The notes under the pieces were generated by a model, which was not told the DNA's origin, ran no database searches, and saw only the letters and a list, made by a program, of their open reading frames with translations. 64,000 nucleotides of DNA, taken from assembly GCF_021730395.1 (NCBI RefSeq), contig NC_069366.1, positions 68,701,001 through 68,765,000 of the forward strand, read 5' to 3'. This DNA comes from Mercenaria mercenaria (lineage: Eukaryota; Mollusca; Bivalvia; Venerida; Veneridae). Shown here piece after piece: positions 40,304 to 52,729 of the stretch. Made by a program: the position numbers and the translations under genes. The first letter of the stretch is position 1. Every line of letters starts with the position of its first letter.

Positions 40304-42235
40304 TCAAACAAGAGCTGGCACTATCAGTGACAAACGCCCCCGAGGTTTGCCCAGGAATGCTACAGTTCGATGCGCAAAATATGCCAGAATAGTTTAGGTA
40401 TGACTCATTTTTCGACCAGATAAAAAATTTCTCCGAAGGTAACCTTGACCTTAGAGCTAGGGTCTGGGCCTTGAGCATGACACACTAACTCATCATAGGG
40501 AAAAATGTTACAAGTAATGTTTGATGATGGCAGAGTTATTGACTGGACAAGAAACATAAATGTTAACTTTTGAATCTAAGTTTAACTTTGACTTTGAAGC
40601 TAGAGATCTTGGACTTTCGTCTGACACGTCATTTTAATATAGGGAACGTTTTTGCCATATAATTTTAAAATGTCTTCATCGATGGAATAGTTATGGAACG
40701 GACAAGAAACACACCATGTAAACCGTTAAGGAGATGTCACGGCTGAGATAGTTTAGCATTATTACAATACACAGTCGGTATTGAAATTGTGTTTCCAATA
40801 CATGTGCTCATTAGATAAATCCTCAATATCTATGTGAAAATAAGGGATGTGTTTTGCATGATTGCAACACTGTGAGTTGCTCTAATTACTGACAAATGAC
40901 TGAAACAATAGGAATTCTTACGAGAGATGGATAGACAAAACGACAGTGAGGTACCAAAATATTCTTTTATTGTTTTAATGTACGAGTTGTAAGCTACAAT
41001 AAAGAATACCCATTTTATGAAAATCAAACTGGAAGTTAGAAATAACAGAAAAAAATTAATTAGGTCATGAGTCATCATATACCTGTCAAAATTTGTCATT
41101 AGTTTTCACGAGCTGTCAAAATTACTTTTATCTCTCTATTCTGCTAATGCATTGTTTTTGAAAGTATCTTGGACGGATATTGTAGTGTGTAACTTACTTT
41201 ACATTCCACATTAATATATGTGCTTGAAATTGCTTTGTTGAGCTCACCGACGTCACATATGAATGTCTATTGTTTTAGTTTATTGTCTGTTATAAAGGTA
41301 TCAAATCTCAATATTAAGATATAAGAATTGTTCCTTTCTGGTAGACAATGGAAACTATTTGGTTGAATCATAATATAACAGTTTTTGGAAAGAACTGAAT
41401 ATTCTTTGGTTTTTTTGTTATTCACCGGAAATTCAAAAAGTGACATCACCTTAACCTCTAAGTGTGACATCGACCGTGGAGCTAGTGGTCTGGTTGTTAT
41501 GCATGACACGTTTTTTCGTTATCGGGGAATATTTCTGCTAATTAATTTCGAAATTTCTTGATTAATGACAGAGTTACGAACCGGATATGAAACAGACCAT
41601 TTTAACCTTTCACTTGACTTCTAAGTTTAAACTTGATCTTGGAGCTAGGGGTCTGGGTCCTGCGCGTAACACATTGTCTCCTTATGGTAAACATTTATAC
41701 CAAGTTGTTTCAAAATCCCCTCAGGGATAACAGAGTTATCTATTAAGATATGACTTCTAAATATGACCTTGACCTTGGAGTAAGGGATCTAGGTCTTGCG
41801 CGTGACACATTGTCTATGGTTACCATTTATGCCAATATATTTCAAAATCCCTCCATGGATGGCAGAAATATGGATCGGACACAAAAATGACCCTGTTAAC
41901 ATTTGAGCACTAAGTCTGATCTTGACCTTGGAGCTAAGGTTCTCATTTTGATAAACATTTATGCTTAGTACCTTTAAAACCTCTTGATGAATGGCAAAGT
42001 TACGATCCGGACACGAAACAGACCCTATTTACGTTTGACCTCTAAGTGTGACCTTGACCTTGTAGATAGGGGTCTGAGTGTTTCACAAGAACCGTCGTCT
42101 CATTAAGTTAACATTTATGCCAAACTATTTTTAAATTCCTTCATGGATGACAGAATGAATTTACAAAGTTACGGTCGGACGGACGGACATTGCGATTTTA
42201 ATATGGCCATCTTCATGGGCATTAAAATCAAAGAA
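40304..42235 (+). mobile_element. Tandem-array repeat element, CAAGAGCTG...CCCC type, about ten units
   Basis: The 5' end is 'caagagctggcactatcag' and 'tgacaaacgccccc', with a short hairpin. About ten diverged units of about 170 bases follow, each with 'gaccttgaccttggagctag', 'gcgtgacacattgtctc', 'aaacatttatgccaa' and 'atggatgacagagttatgga'. The 3' end is 'cggtcggacggacggacatt', 'atgggcattaaaa'. Same ends as the short element at 43868-44118. Non-coding; structure resembles the tandem-repeat-bearing elements (pearl-like) described in bivalves. Confidence 0.75.
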
Positions 42236-42617
42236 CATACTGTAGTGTAAATAAAAAGTTTTTTGCTGAAACATCTTTAAAGGATGTAAGGATGTAATTA
42301 TTAAATAAAAACCTAACATTATCAACTGCTTTGTAAAATTCTTGAAATAGATATATACTTAACCACTTATTAACAACATAATATATTAGGCCCTAACAAA
42401 ATCTGAAAAATAGATCTCTGGGAAGCAACGAGGACAAAACAAATAGTAAGTATTGCAGACTCGATTTGATTGAGACCGCATTAGCTCTTGTTGGTTTAAT
42501 TTGTATGCTAGTCAGCAGTGTACATGTATTTAGATAATTTAACCATGCTTTGCACGGAATGTCATGGATCAGAGGGATAGACTGGCTATATTCATCACTA
42601 CAATCCGGCAAACTGTA
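42236..42617 (+). repeat. Unique flank forming the inner part of a long inverted repeat
   Basis: Inverse match of 47893-48215: 'gtagtgtaaataaaaagttt', 'gaaacatctttaaaggatgt', 'gcacggaatgtcatggatca', 'ccggcaaactg'. With the adjoining array it makes a long inverted arm. Confidence 0.85.
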
Positions 42618-42692
42618 TGAAAAGTAAAGTGGTAGGATATTCATGGCATGCTGCCAGAATAAAATGCTAACATGTATACGATATGCAAGAAA

Positions 42693-42845
42693 AATATCAG
42701 TCATGTGTTTACGAATCGGACGGAAATATCCGTCCCTCGGCCACCTGCGCATGGGCGGTAATTCGGCAAGCCTCATTACCGCCCAATGCGCAGGTGCCCT
42801 CGGTACGGTTATTTCTATCCGATTTGTAAATACATGACAGATATT
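42693..42845. mobile_element. 153-bp foldback MITE
   Basis: Arms of about 70 bases: AATATCAGTCATGTGTTTAC at the left, and the inverse AATATCTGTCATGTATTTAC at the right. Both run into 'cacctgcgcatxgggcggta'. The 153-residue minus frame across it (42393-42854) is produced by this palindrome and its flank. Confidence 0.85.
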
Positions 42846-43867
42846 ACAAGTCAAAAGTTTCTCCGCCGCCAGAAATGTATATTCAGATCAGTCAAAATGA
42901 AAGTTCTTTTAATGATCCCAAAAATATTTGGGGTCATCTGCAGGTCATGGCAATCTAAATATATTGAATTATGTCCTAAAAAATCCAATACCTATAGTTT
43001 ATGCAAACTAACCACACTTTCCTAACCAGAATCCTAACAGAAGTAATGTAAACACATTCACATTTCCATTTATTCCTCTATCAAAAGTTATCAGCTCACT
43101 GAACAGCTGATTACTTGTTTACATGTTATGCACGCGGATATTGATGACGTCATACACAACCTTTTTTTTTACAATTTAATCTTAAGAAAAAAGCATAATT
43201 CCACAAATCTCCGATAATCGTGGTAATCCTACATCACCACAAAATTGTAAAATTCTTGTAAGTTAGTCAAATGTACCACATGAAAGGCGAAAATTGTAGG
43301 AATAAAAATGTAAACAAAAGCATCGTGTGAATTAGGTCACGGTGATCCAAGATGGTTGTTACTTACGGTGTGTTACGAAGATGGTCGAAACGTGTCACGT
43401 GACCCAAGCTTATTTCCTTATATATATATATATATCTATATATATATATATATCTTTTCATTTAAATAAAGAATTAGTGTATCACACATCTGCGAACAAA
43501 AAAAAAATCTGTACAGGATCGAAAACCTGCCACGTGACTTGCTCCATGTCCTACACGCGAAATTTTTTTAGCATACCAATAAACCCACCGCCTCCTGGTG
43601 GCGGGTAATTAGTCTGTATGTATGAAGTATGATCATCAGTAAAAGCAGACGAAGGGTAACAAGGTCGCTTTGACCTCGGCACCAAAATCAATTGGAGATG
43701 TTTATGCCTTTAGCAAGGTTCTAAATCAAACGGACTAGACTGAAAGCAGGTTCGACAGACAATCATGGCAGGATCTTCCAAAGTGAAATGTCAATGCATA
43801 TAACTAAGAGAACAAATAGAGAAAATGTTATAGTATTTATTTTCTAAACTGTTTAACAAATTTTTAA
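42846..43867. other. Non-coding; (TA)n microsatellite at 43419-43453
   Basis: A TGACGTCA site is at 43145-43152, and a small GC-rich hairpin ('cccaccgcctcctggtggcg') at about 43585-43607. No gene recognised. Confidence 0.45.
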
Positions 43868-44118
43868 CAAGAGCTGTCACTAATGGTGACAAATGCCCCC
43901 GCAGCGCCTTGACCTTTCACCTAGTGACCTTGACCTTTGACCTGGTGACCCCAAAGTCAGTAGGGGTCGTGTACCCAGTAAGTGCTGTCACCATATGAAG
44001 GTGTTGGGTGCAGTGGTTCGCGAGTAAAGTGTCTTTATGCACAAAGTTAACGTTGTGACGAACGAACGATCGGACGGACAGTTGAAAACTAATATGCCTC
44101 CCTTCGGGGTCATAAAAA
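43868..44118 (+). mobile_element. Short copy of the CAAGAGCTG...CCCC element
   Basis: 5' 'caagagctgtcactaatgg' and 'tgacaaatgccccc', with a hairpin GTCACTA/TGGTGAC. Then one short 'ttgacctttgacctggtgac' module, then 'gatcggacggaca' and a 3' hairpin 'gcctcccttcggggtcataa'. It is the arrayless form of 40304-42235. Confidence 0.75.
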
Positions 44119-44867
44119 TATTACAAACCTGTGTAAAACAATTTTTTAAAGATCTTGCAAAACTGTGTTACAAATTTTTCAAAATCTTACAAATTGTGTA
44201 AAACAAATATTTAAGGATCTTGCAAAACTGTGTAACAATTATTTTAAAAATCTTACCAAAAACAAAGTGAAATTAAAGATTTAGTTAGTTGAAGTCTCAG
44301 TATTTTCTATATGTTAAGAAATCCAACTGATTCACTTAATAGTACTGTGTGCGCACTCGAAACTAACTGGGCCAGACTAGCAGCATATTAACATCAACTT
44401 AACGTCGTAAAGTAGTACAACGCGTAGACAAAGTTCATCACAAGAATTCATAATCCCTGCCATATTTTACAAATATTTCAATTACAAATCTTAAGTGTTC
44501 ACATTCATTGCATATGCTAATCGATCTATTTACTCTCAGACCCTTTAATTTCATAAAGTACTGAACTACTTGTATAGCTTATGTACGGAGAAAGGTACTT
44601 AACGGCATTTGTAATTTCACCAATGTCGGTATACATAGTTTGGCGACTTTGGGGAGGCTATACGCTTCCTAAAAAGCATTTAAAAGTTGTGTTTTTTTTC
44701 ATGCATTCTAGCAGCGAAAAATGTGTAAACCACCTGTTTTACGTGAAGATGAGCAAAAAATAAAAAAAAAAAGATTTATTTACTATGCATGTCTTTCGTC
44801 ATAGTTTGACCGAATTACTGACCTTGAAAAGATAACGGCCAAGCATAAGAAAGATTATGATTATTTT
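44119..44867. other. No gene; weak short repeats
   Basis: At 44125-44260 a phrase 'ttacaaa(c)ctgtgtaaaacaa' recurs about four times at 50-60 base intervals. The rest is AT-rich. Confidence 0.4.
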
Positions 44868-46153
44868 TACTCGACTTAAGGTAACTTGACATGGACAACC
44901 GAGATGGCGTCACGAAATTGGGGTTGGTCACATTATTTACTCCTGTAGACAATATGCTGCTACAGAGGTCTAAAGATGACTTTTAATCATTTAATACACA
45001 CATATGCAATTGTAAAAATGCATTTAATTTATGAAATTATAAAATCAAATGTCTTGAAACTCACCATGAAAATTATTCAATTTTTGTGCAGATTTTGCGG
45101 AAAAGTTATGTATCCAAACTGAAAATAATTTGTATCCTCACGTCTTTGAATATGTTCTTCAGGTGCTCGACAAATGAACAAAAGAACTTATCCACTGAGT
45201 TTTATGCTATTTGCTCTGGAATTTCGTCGGTACTAATAAACTTTGATAATGTGGCAGTTGACCTCAATACAATAGATTTATGACGGATTATCTTGGAACA
45301 CCCCTGGACTTATTGGACCCAACTGCCACATTATCAAAGGGGCTATGCAATTCCAAAAATATGTTTATTGTAAAACTCACCTAGTCCTATGAACTGACAG
45401 TAAACCCAAACATAGCTGATTTGGGTAAATTACATTATGTTTTATGACCCTTGCATGTTCAAATGCAGAAATCCTCATCTAAAGTCTCTCTACATTTTTT
45501 TGGGAGGAAACAGAAAATTGTGAAAATGTATTATATCAATACATTAAACATACATTTATTTAGTATGGCCTAAGGTCCACGCTTTTCATGAGATTGCCAT
45601 GCAAGTCAGTGAAGTTTTGACATCGAGAGTTGTTTAAACAGTAGCAAGCACATTTCAACAAGGACACATACTGAAAATGTTTTATAAAATTAAAATAAAA
45701 ACAATGTATAATTAATAAGAAATGAACACGGCACTCAAAACTCTGAATATGTGAGGATGTAAAGTCTCAGAAGTAAGGACAAAGTAAACTTACGTGTACT
45801 TCGATTTTTTTAATGACCTTTAGGGAGTAAAATATAGACATTTATAATTTAACAGCTAAATTCCAGGGCAAATAGCATAAAACTCAGTGGATAAATTCTT
45901 TTGTTCATTTGTCGAGCACCTGAAGGACATATTCAAAGACATGAGGATATAAATTATTTTCATTTTGGATACATATCCGCAAAATCTGCACAAACATTGC
46001 ATTTTTACAATTGTATGTGTGTGTATTAAATGATTAAAAGTCATCTTTAGACCTCTGTAGCAGCATATCGTCTATAGGAGTAAATAATGTGACCAACCCC
46101 AATTTCGTAACGCCATCTTGGTTGTCCCATGTCAAGGTACCTTTACATAAGTG
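44868..46153. mobile_element. 1.3-kb foldback element
   Basis: The left arm 44878-45230 and the right arm 45857-46140 are inverse copies. The outer ends are 'aggtaacttgacatgg' / 'ccatgtcaaggtacc', next to 'acaaccxagatggcgtxacg'. The left arm carries about 65 extra bases (about 45022-45086). The spacer of about 620 bases includes a small MITE. The open frames 45086-45283 (+) and 45856-46044 (-) are the same arm read from both sides, not two genes. Confidence 0.85.
45241..45339. mobile_element. 99-bp MITE with perfect 20-bp inverted ends
   Basis: CTTTGATAATGTGGCAGTTG at 45241-45260 and its exact inverse at 45320-45339. Located just at the inner end of the left arm of the foldback 44868-46153, in the spacer. 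Confidence 0.75.
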
Positions 46154-46984
46154 AAATATTTTTACAAATAACTTCAAAATTTTATCATTTTATTTTTCTC
46201 TATAGTAGCAGTTATAAAGTACAAAAACATCATCTTCTGCAAAAACGTAACTAGCATATAGCTGATTTAAAGTACACTAAACTTGTTGAAATTGTCGCCA
46301 TTTTGATAACACCATAGCTGACCTGAAGATAATAGAAAATTCGGTGAAAAGGGCTATATGTAACACTAATTTTCATGTTATGACCTAAATATGCATTTTC
46401 GACGTACTTTTATTCGTTAAACTAAATATGGTATTACCTTAAAAATAAAACTTTCGACAAATATATCGTTCATCTTTTTGAACTCAGGAAGTGATTAACG
46501 TTCGATACATGTATGAAAGCTTACCATCACGGTAACCTTCTTTTGTGTGTGTGAATATTATATAATCAAGCACTATTAAGCTACCCAAGACTACAATGTG
46601 CCAATGAGTCAGTGGTAAATTCATGTAATAATATGTACATACCTTTCCATCTCAGATGATTAGCACTGCTTTTGATATCCACGCAAACATAGACATGCGC
46701 AGTGAAACATATATATACATGTACATGGAACGCCGCAACTGTCTCATTTCGGAATAGTACGTGCACCCTGTTTTATACTTTGTCAAATAGCTTCGCTTTT
46801 ATGTCTAAATAGTGTTATCTTTGTTTGTTTATTTCGATATTGACATCATGGTAACAATAACAACGTTCATGGTTTAATATTTAAATTTATCAGAAAGATA
46901 AAATATATTCAAATATGCTTGTCTCATTTCAAAGACGCTTACGATAGAACGACGTCACGCATGCCATGAATATACTACCACTTT
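46154..46984. other. No feature seen
   Basis: AT-rich non-coding DNA. Confidence 0.4.
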
Positions 46985-47890
46985 AGGCTAAGTTCACGTC
47001 GAAGCTCTAGGGAAGTGTAGGCTGTTGTGTAAATGATACTTACTCCCACCTGTAAAGTAACTGATCAATCAGAAATTGAGCCCTGGAAATATGTAAAACT
47101 TTTTTCCCAGCACATTGTGCGCTGTGATGAAAAGCCAGGAACCAGTAAACCCTCGCTCCGAGTGGAGTTTGAGGAGTTCAACAGGGAAGGTACGATTGGT
47201 GTCTAACTTATACCGTTCAAGAGGGGTGAGTTCACGTCGAAGCTCTAGGGAAAGGTAGGCTATTGTGTAAATGATACTTACTACCACCTGTAGAGTAACT
47301 GACCAATCAGAAACTGGACCCTATAAATATGTAAAACTGTTTTTCCCCGCACACTGTTCGCTGTGATGAAAACCAAGTAACCATAAATCCCTGCCTCTTA
47401 GGGCAAATTCACATCGGAGCTCTAGAGAAGAGTAGGCTGTTGTGTAAATGATACTTGCTCCAACCAGTAAAGTAATCGACCAATCAAAAATTGGGCCATG
47501 GAAATATGTAAAACTGTTTTCCCCTGCACATTGAGCGCTGTGATGAAAAATAAGGAACGAGTAAACCCTACATCGCCGTGGAATTTGCAGAGTTCAGCTC
47601 TTCAACAGGGAATGTACGATTTGTGTACTAATTTATACAGTTCAAGTGGATTATCGAGTATAGAGTCGGTCTCTACTCTACCCTAGAGCTTCCATGTGAA
47701 CTTTCCCTTAGTGTAGACTGAGGAGTTCAACTCTTTAACAGGGAAGGTACGATTGATGTACTAACTTATATCGTTCAAGTCGGTATCTACTAAACCTGTG
47801 CTTCCTCGTAAATTCAGGCGAGGAATTTCGAGTATAGAGTCGGTTTCTACTCAAGCCCAGTACTTCCTTGTGAACTCAACCCTAGACTCC
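46985..47890. repeat. Tandem/inverted modules with 'gttcacgtcgaagctctagg' ends
   Basis: The word 'agttcacgtcgaagctctag' or a close variant starts modules at about 46990, 47229 and 47408. Each is followed by 'gtgtaaatgatactta', 'ccaatcagaaa' and 'cgctgtgatgaaaa'. The inverse word 'ctagagcttccatgtgaac' closes the set at about 47683-47702, and a decayed one sits near 47850. It looks like nested insertions or tandem growth of one inverted-repeat element. Confidence 0.65.
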
Positions 47891-47892
47891 CT

Positions 47893-49250
47893 TCAGTTTG
47901 CCGGGTTACAGTGATGAGATGATGAGTACAGCCAGTCTACTTAGCCCTCTGATCCGTAACATTCCGTGCAAAGCATAATTGTAAATACACGTACACTACT
48001 GACTAGTGTATAAATTAAACCAATTAGGGCTAAAGCGGCTTAATATATTATGTTATTATTAAGTTAAAGCATATATCTATTTCAATAATTTTAACAAAAT
48101 CAATTGTTATTTAGGTTTTTATTTATTCATTAATAACTCCCATACATCTTTAAACGATGTTTCAGCAAATAACTTTTTATTTACACTACAGTAAGTTCTT
48201 TGATTTTTATGACTCCAAAGGTGGGAATATTTAAATCGCACTGTCCGTCCGTCCGTCCGACCATAACTTTGTTAATTCTAGTCTGGGCTGTAACTCTGCC
48301 ATCTATGAGGGATTTTAAAATAATTTGGCATAAATATATACCTTAATGAGACGACGTTTCATGCGTAATATCCAGAGCCCTAGCCACATGGTCAAGGTCA
48401 CACTTAGAAGTCAAACGATAATAGGGTCTGCTTAGTGTCCGGTTCGTAACTTGCCGTTCATCAAGTGATTTTAAAATAACGTAGCATAATGAGACGACAT
48501 GTCATATGCAAGACCCAGACCCCCTGGCGCCAAGGTCAAGGTCACACTTAGAGATCAAATGTTAACAGGGTCTGTTTTTTGTGTCTAGTCCATAATTCTG
48601 CCATCCATGAATAGATTTTGAAATATCTTTGCATAAATGTTAACCGTAATCAGACAATGTGTCATGCGCAAGACCCAGATCCTTAATTCAAAGGTCAAGG
48701 TCATATTTAAAAGTCAAAGAATAATGGGATCTTTTTTCGTGCCCGGTATATAACTCTGTCATCCATGATGGGATTTTGAAACAAATTGGCAAAATTGTTT
48801 ACCATAATGAAACAATGTTTTACGCGCAGGACCCAAACCACAAGCTCCAAAATTAAGGTGACATTTAGAAGTGAAGTCAAAGGTTAATAGGGTCTGTTTC
48901 ATGTCCGGTTGGTTACTCTGCCATTCATCAAGAGATTTCAAAATTACTTGGCATAGATATTCCCCATAACGGGAAAAAGCGTGTTATTCATAACAACCAT
49001 ATCCCTAGCTGTAAGGTCAAGGTCACATTTAGAGGTTAAAGGTTAACATGGTCTGTTTCTTGTCTGTTCCATAACTCTTCCATCGATGAAGAGATGTTAA
49101 AATTACTTGGCATAAACGTTCCCTATACTGAGATGACGTGTCGGACGCAAGACCAAGACCCTAGCTTTGAGGTCAATGTCACACTTAAAGGTCAAATGTT
49201 AATATTGTATGTTTCCTTTCCGGCCAGTAACTCTACCCATCGTGTATAGT
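47893..49250 (-). repeat. Right arm of the long inverted repeat, with tandem array
   Basis: 47893-48215 is the inverse of 42236-42617. 48216-49250 is an inverse array of the 40304-42235 type, with about six units. Each unit has 'xxtaactctgccatccatga', 'ttggcataaa', 'gacgacgtgtcatgcgcaag' and 'aaggtcaaggtcacacttag'. It starts (48215) with the inverse 3' end 'tgtccgtccgtccgtccgac'. Confidence 0.85.
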
Positions 49251-49435
49251 GTTAAAACAATCTTTTGATATGAATTATTTCTTAAAGAAACATCATGAAA
49301 TATGAACCATGTCAGTACATCAATGTCAGGTATAACACAAAAAGGGAAGAAATTCCATTGTGATCCCTAGTAATCATATTCTGACAGAGAGAGGTATGAA
49401 ACATGATTTTAGTAAAAATAAATATTTAAATTAAG

Positions 49436-49760
49436 ATACTATTATTATACAAAAATTGTTACATTCCGTATCATTATCAAAAACATATTTAATTAAAAAT
49501 GGAGAGATTTCGTCAAAGTTTGGCAAACAATAAAACATATTTCTGCATGTGTAATCTAATATCTTTTTTACAAAAAGATTCTTAACAACACTTTTGAAAA
49601 CAGTAAGGATGGATAAATTCCTTATTTGAGATGGAAGAATATTCCATAATTTACAACCTAAAAAGGAAAATGACTTGAAACCAAAGCCTTTGACCCACTG
49701 TTGCTAGATCTTGTTCTATATGAATGAAAAGAATTTTTGGTCACAAAATATTGAATCATG
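49436..49760 (-). mobile_element. LINE fragment, RT C-terminus
   Basis: On the minus strand a frame at about 49682-49436 reads GFKSFSFLGCKLWNILPSQI, then SILTVFKSVVKNLFV. This is the 'GCKLWNxLPxxIR...FKxxxKxxLF' end of LINE reverse transcriptases. Upstream, an RTRSSNSG-like piece is in another frame, so the copy is decayed. Confidence 0.55.
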
Positions 49761-49833
49761 TAGTCAGGCGATTTCTTCATTTTAAAAACATGACACATTG
49801 TTATTTGTTCTTTTTTACAGAAGGATAACCAAA

Positions 49834-49885
49834 CAGCAGCAGTAGCAGTAGCAGCAGCAGCAGCAGCAGCGACAACAACAACAAC
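49834..49885 (+). repeat. (CAG)n/(CAA)n microsatellite
   Basis: A run of CAG with occasional TAG, then GAC and CAA triplets. Not in a coding context. Confidence 0.85.
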
Positions 49886-51835
49886 ATTTTATTAGCAAAC
49901 ATCGACAAGAACTTGTTTTTGACTAATGAACAGAAAAAAACACAGATAAAATAATAATGTAATCATACATGACATATTATGTATAGGTTACAAGTATGGT
50001 GCAACTGTATAATAGTACAAACATATGGTGGCAATATGAACAGAACAAAGTAATATTACCTAAACAGTTATCATAATTATTAATACTTTATTTACACCTC
50101 TGCATTTCTCACACTATATGCCTAATCAAGGTACAGATATTTAAAATAGTTTTCCCTTTATTTGAACTCATCAGACCAATGCAATGAAATAAAATGTTCT
50201 CAGGCAATATGGGACTTATTTTCCAGATTGATTATAAACCTGTTTCATTTATTTTGGGTTACCTGTAGCTGGTCTGAGAATAAGGCTCATTTATACAGGG
50301 AATAACTATTACTTGACATTTTATGTTGTTTTGTCATTGAGATGTGACATTGTTAATATAATTATGTCTTTTTCATATCAAGCAGTAATATTATTATCAT
50401 CATGTCTAAAAAGTGTTTCGAGTGGTGCTTTTTGTTAGATTGATGTGATTATCGGCAACTATGCTATCTTGTTAACTCAGCGTGTGTTGTCTTTTTCGCT
50501 TTGTGTTCAAAGTATTGTTTGAACTATTTCTATGCAACTACTTATATCATTGTCAAATTTCCACGACGTCTTTTCAAAGTATCGCGAATCTGTTTATGTA
50601 TTCATGTATAGCGCAGTGTTTCTATGCCTAATGGTCAAGTGAATTCCCTTTGTGAAGGCAGTGTTATGTACAACTCTCCTCATTAGTGCCTTCTCAAATT
50701 GTCGTGTGAACTTGTCTACGAAACGTAAGATCAGGACAAACACATGTTTTAACTGTTAGTGAAACGTTCTGTTTGAATTACTAAAAACCGCGTAATGTGG
50801 TGTGATTCAGTCTATACAACGTGTTTTATGTCAAATATTATTGTCTCATCAAAGTAACATTAAGAAATAATTAATGTAGTTTAAGTAGCACATGGGGTAT
50901 GGGCCAAGTAAAAGTTCTGTAGATTTAAATGTTTCTAGGTAAAAAAGGTTAAATGAGCAGAACGCTATACATTCTTGCTAATCTTTGTTTTGACAAGCGT
51001 GAAAACACTTCCATGTGGATTATTTTTCAACGTAAACAAGCGATAGGTGCCGCTATTACAAAACCGAACCGGTGAATGTACAAAACCGCAGTACGGCTAG
51101 GACGCGGTATCGGTGAGGACTACTTTAATAAAATCACATGTGTGACTGACATAATACTAAACATTCTATATATATAGACACGTCCACATAATATTATTAT
51201 AATTTAAGACAAGACAGTATACCTGTGTGTCATGACTTTCACACAGCACTTCGGCAAACAATATACCTGTTTTATATAATAATAGTTCCATGGCTATTTT
51301 GACAAACCAGCATACCGTTTTGAGAAAAAAGCACGCGACATAAAGAAGTTCACATGATATATATCTTATTGACTCATCAGCATGCTGCACGAACAGGTTT
51401 ACCGTTACTCCTAGAAATCAGTATATTGCTTTGACTTAACAACACTTAACATACCTTTTGGACATAATAACGCTTTATCTATAGACAAGTTCACATGCTA
51501 CTCGAACACATCTAGTTAAGCGGACACCTATATGTGTATGTATGTATATATATAGTCACAGTATTTGTTTTTTCTTTTAAAACACAAATGAAAATTAGTA
51601 TGAAACATTCAGCAAAACTACATGTAGACATGAAAGGTAACATATTACCTTCATAATGTAGATTATTGTGTGAAATCTATATACTTTCACATGTTTTCAT
51701 AGATCAGGGTTTTCTTTATTATTATCTATCATTATTATTATATGTGTTACTTTAATCTTTTCACATGTTTCTGATATGTGTTAGATTTCGTAGTAGTAGT
51801 AACTTCGTGGTTTACTGTGTTTGGTTTTTTTCTCT
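49886..51835. other. No feature seen
   Basis: About 2 kb of AT-rich DNA with no recognisable gene or repeat on either strand. Confidence 0.45.
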
Positions 51836-52345
51836 CAAGTAATGTCTAATGTGATATCTCCTATAATTAGTTTATTTTGTTTGGAATTTCTTCAAGTAAT
51901 GTCTAATGTGATATCTACTACAGTTAGTTTATTTTGTTTGGATTTTCTTCAAGTAAAGACTAATGTGATATCTACTACAGTTACTTTATTTTGTTTGGAT
52001 TTTCTTCAAGTAATGTCTAATGTGATATCTCCTATAGTTAGTTTATTTTGTTTGGATTTTCTTCAAGTAACGTCTAATGTAATATCTACTACAGTTAGTC
52101 TATTTTGTTTGAATTTTTTTTTCAAGTAATGTCTAATGATATCTACTACAGTTCTTTTTACTCTGTTTGGATTTTTTTCATGTAACGTCTAATGTGATAT
52201 CTACTACAGTTAGTTTACTCTGTTTGGATTTTCTTTAAGTAATGTTTATCGCAATATTTATTATAGGCAGATTACTTTATTTGGATTTCTTCAAGTAATG
52301 TCTTGTGTGATATCTGCTACAGTTATTCAAACTTGTCTGATTCTC
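51836..52345 (+). repeat. 57-bp tandem array, about nine units
   Basis: 'caagtaatgtctaatgtga' followed by 'tatctactacagttagttta' and 'ttttgtttggattttctt' starts at 51836, 51893, 51950 and 52007 and so on. The exact period is 57. Because 57 is a multiple of three, a repetitive 102-residue frame stays open (51821-52129). It has no other sign of coding. The right end decays. Confidence 0.85.
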
Positions 52346-52729
52346 CTTAAGTGATATCTAATATATGTATTACATTAACATATATCATTTGTTCACATTA
52401 TGCAAAATTGACATGATAAGTTTTATATTATTGTAACATGTGTTAAGAATGTTATTTTCTATTTTACTATTTCTGTATTAATTAATGCAGTTCATTGTCT
52501 ACAAACCATAATATCTCAATTTACAACTATTACTTCAATAAGATGCTATTTCTTCTTCTGTCTGTCCTTTCTCTTATTACTCATATTCGTTTTGCTAGAT
52601 CTAACTAGACTTCCTCTTACTATTCTTTCTTCCCTCTTTCTTTCTTCTTTTAAGTTCATTTATATAAAATTTTGCATAGCTTTTTCACCACACAATTTGT
52701 GGCCAAATCTCATGTAAGTGAATTTTGTT

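Noticed and set aside
42393-42854. 153-residue minus-strand open frame
   Set aside because: Spans a foldback MITE and part of a long inverted repeat; the open frame is a result of the palindrome.
45086-46044. Two short convergent genes with similar products
   Set aside because: They are the two arms of one foldback element read in opposite directions.
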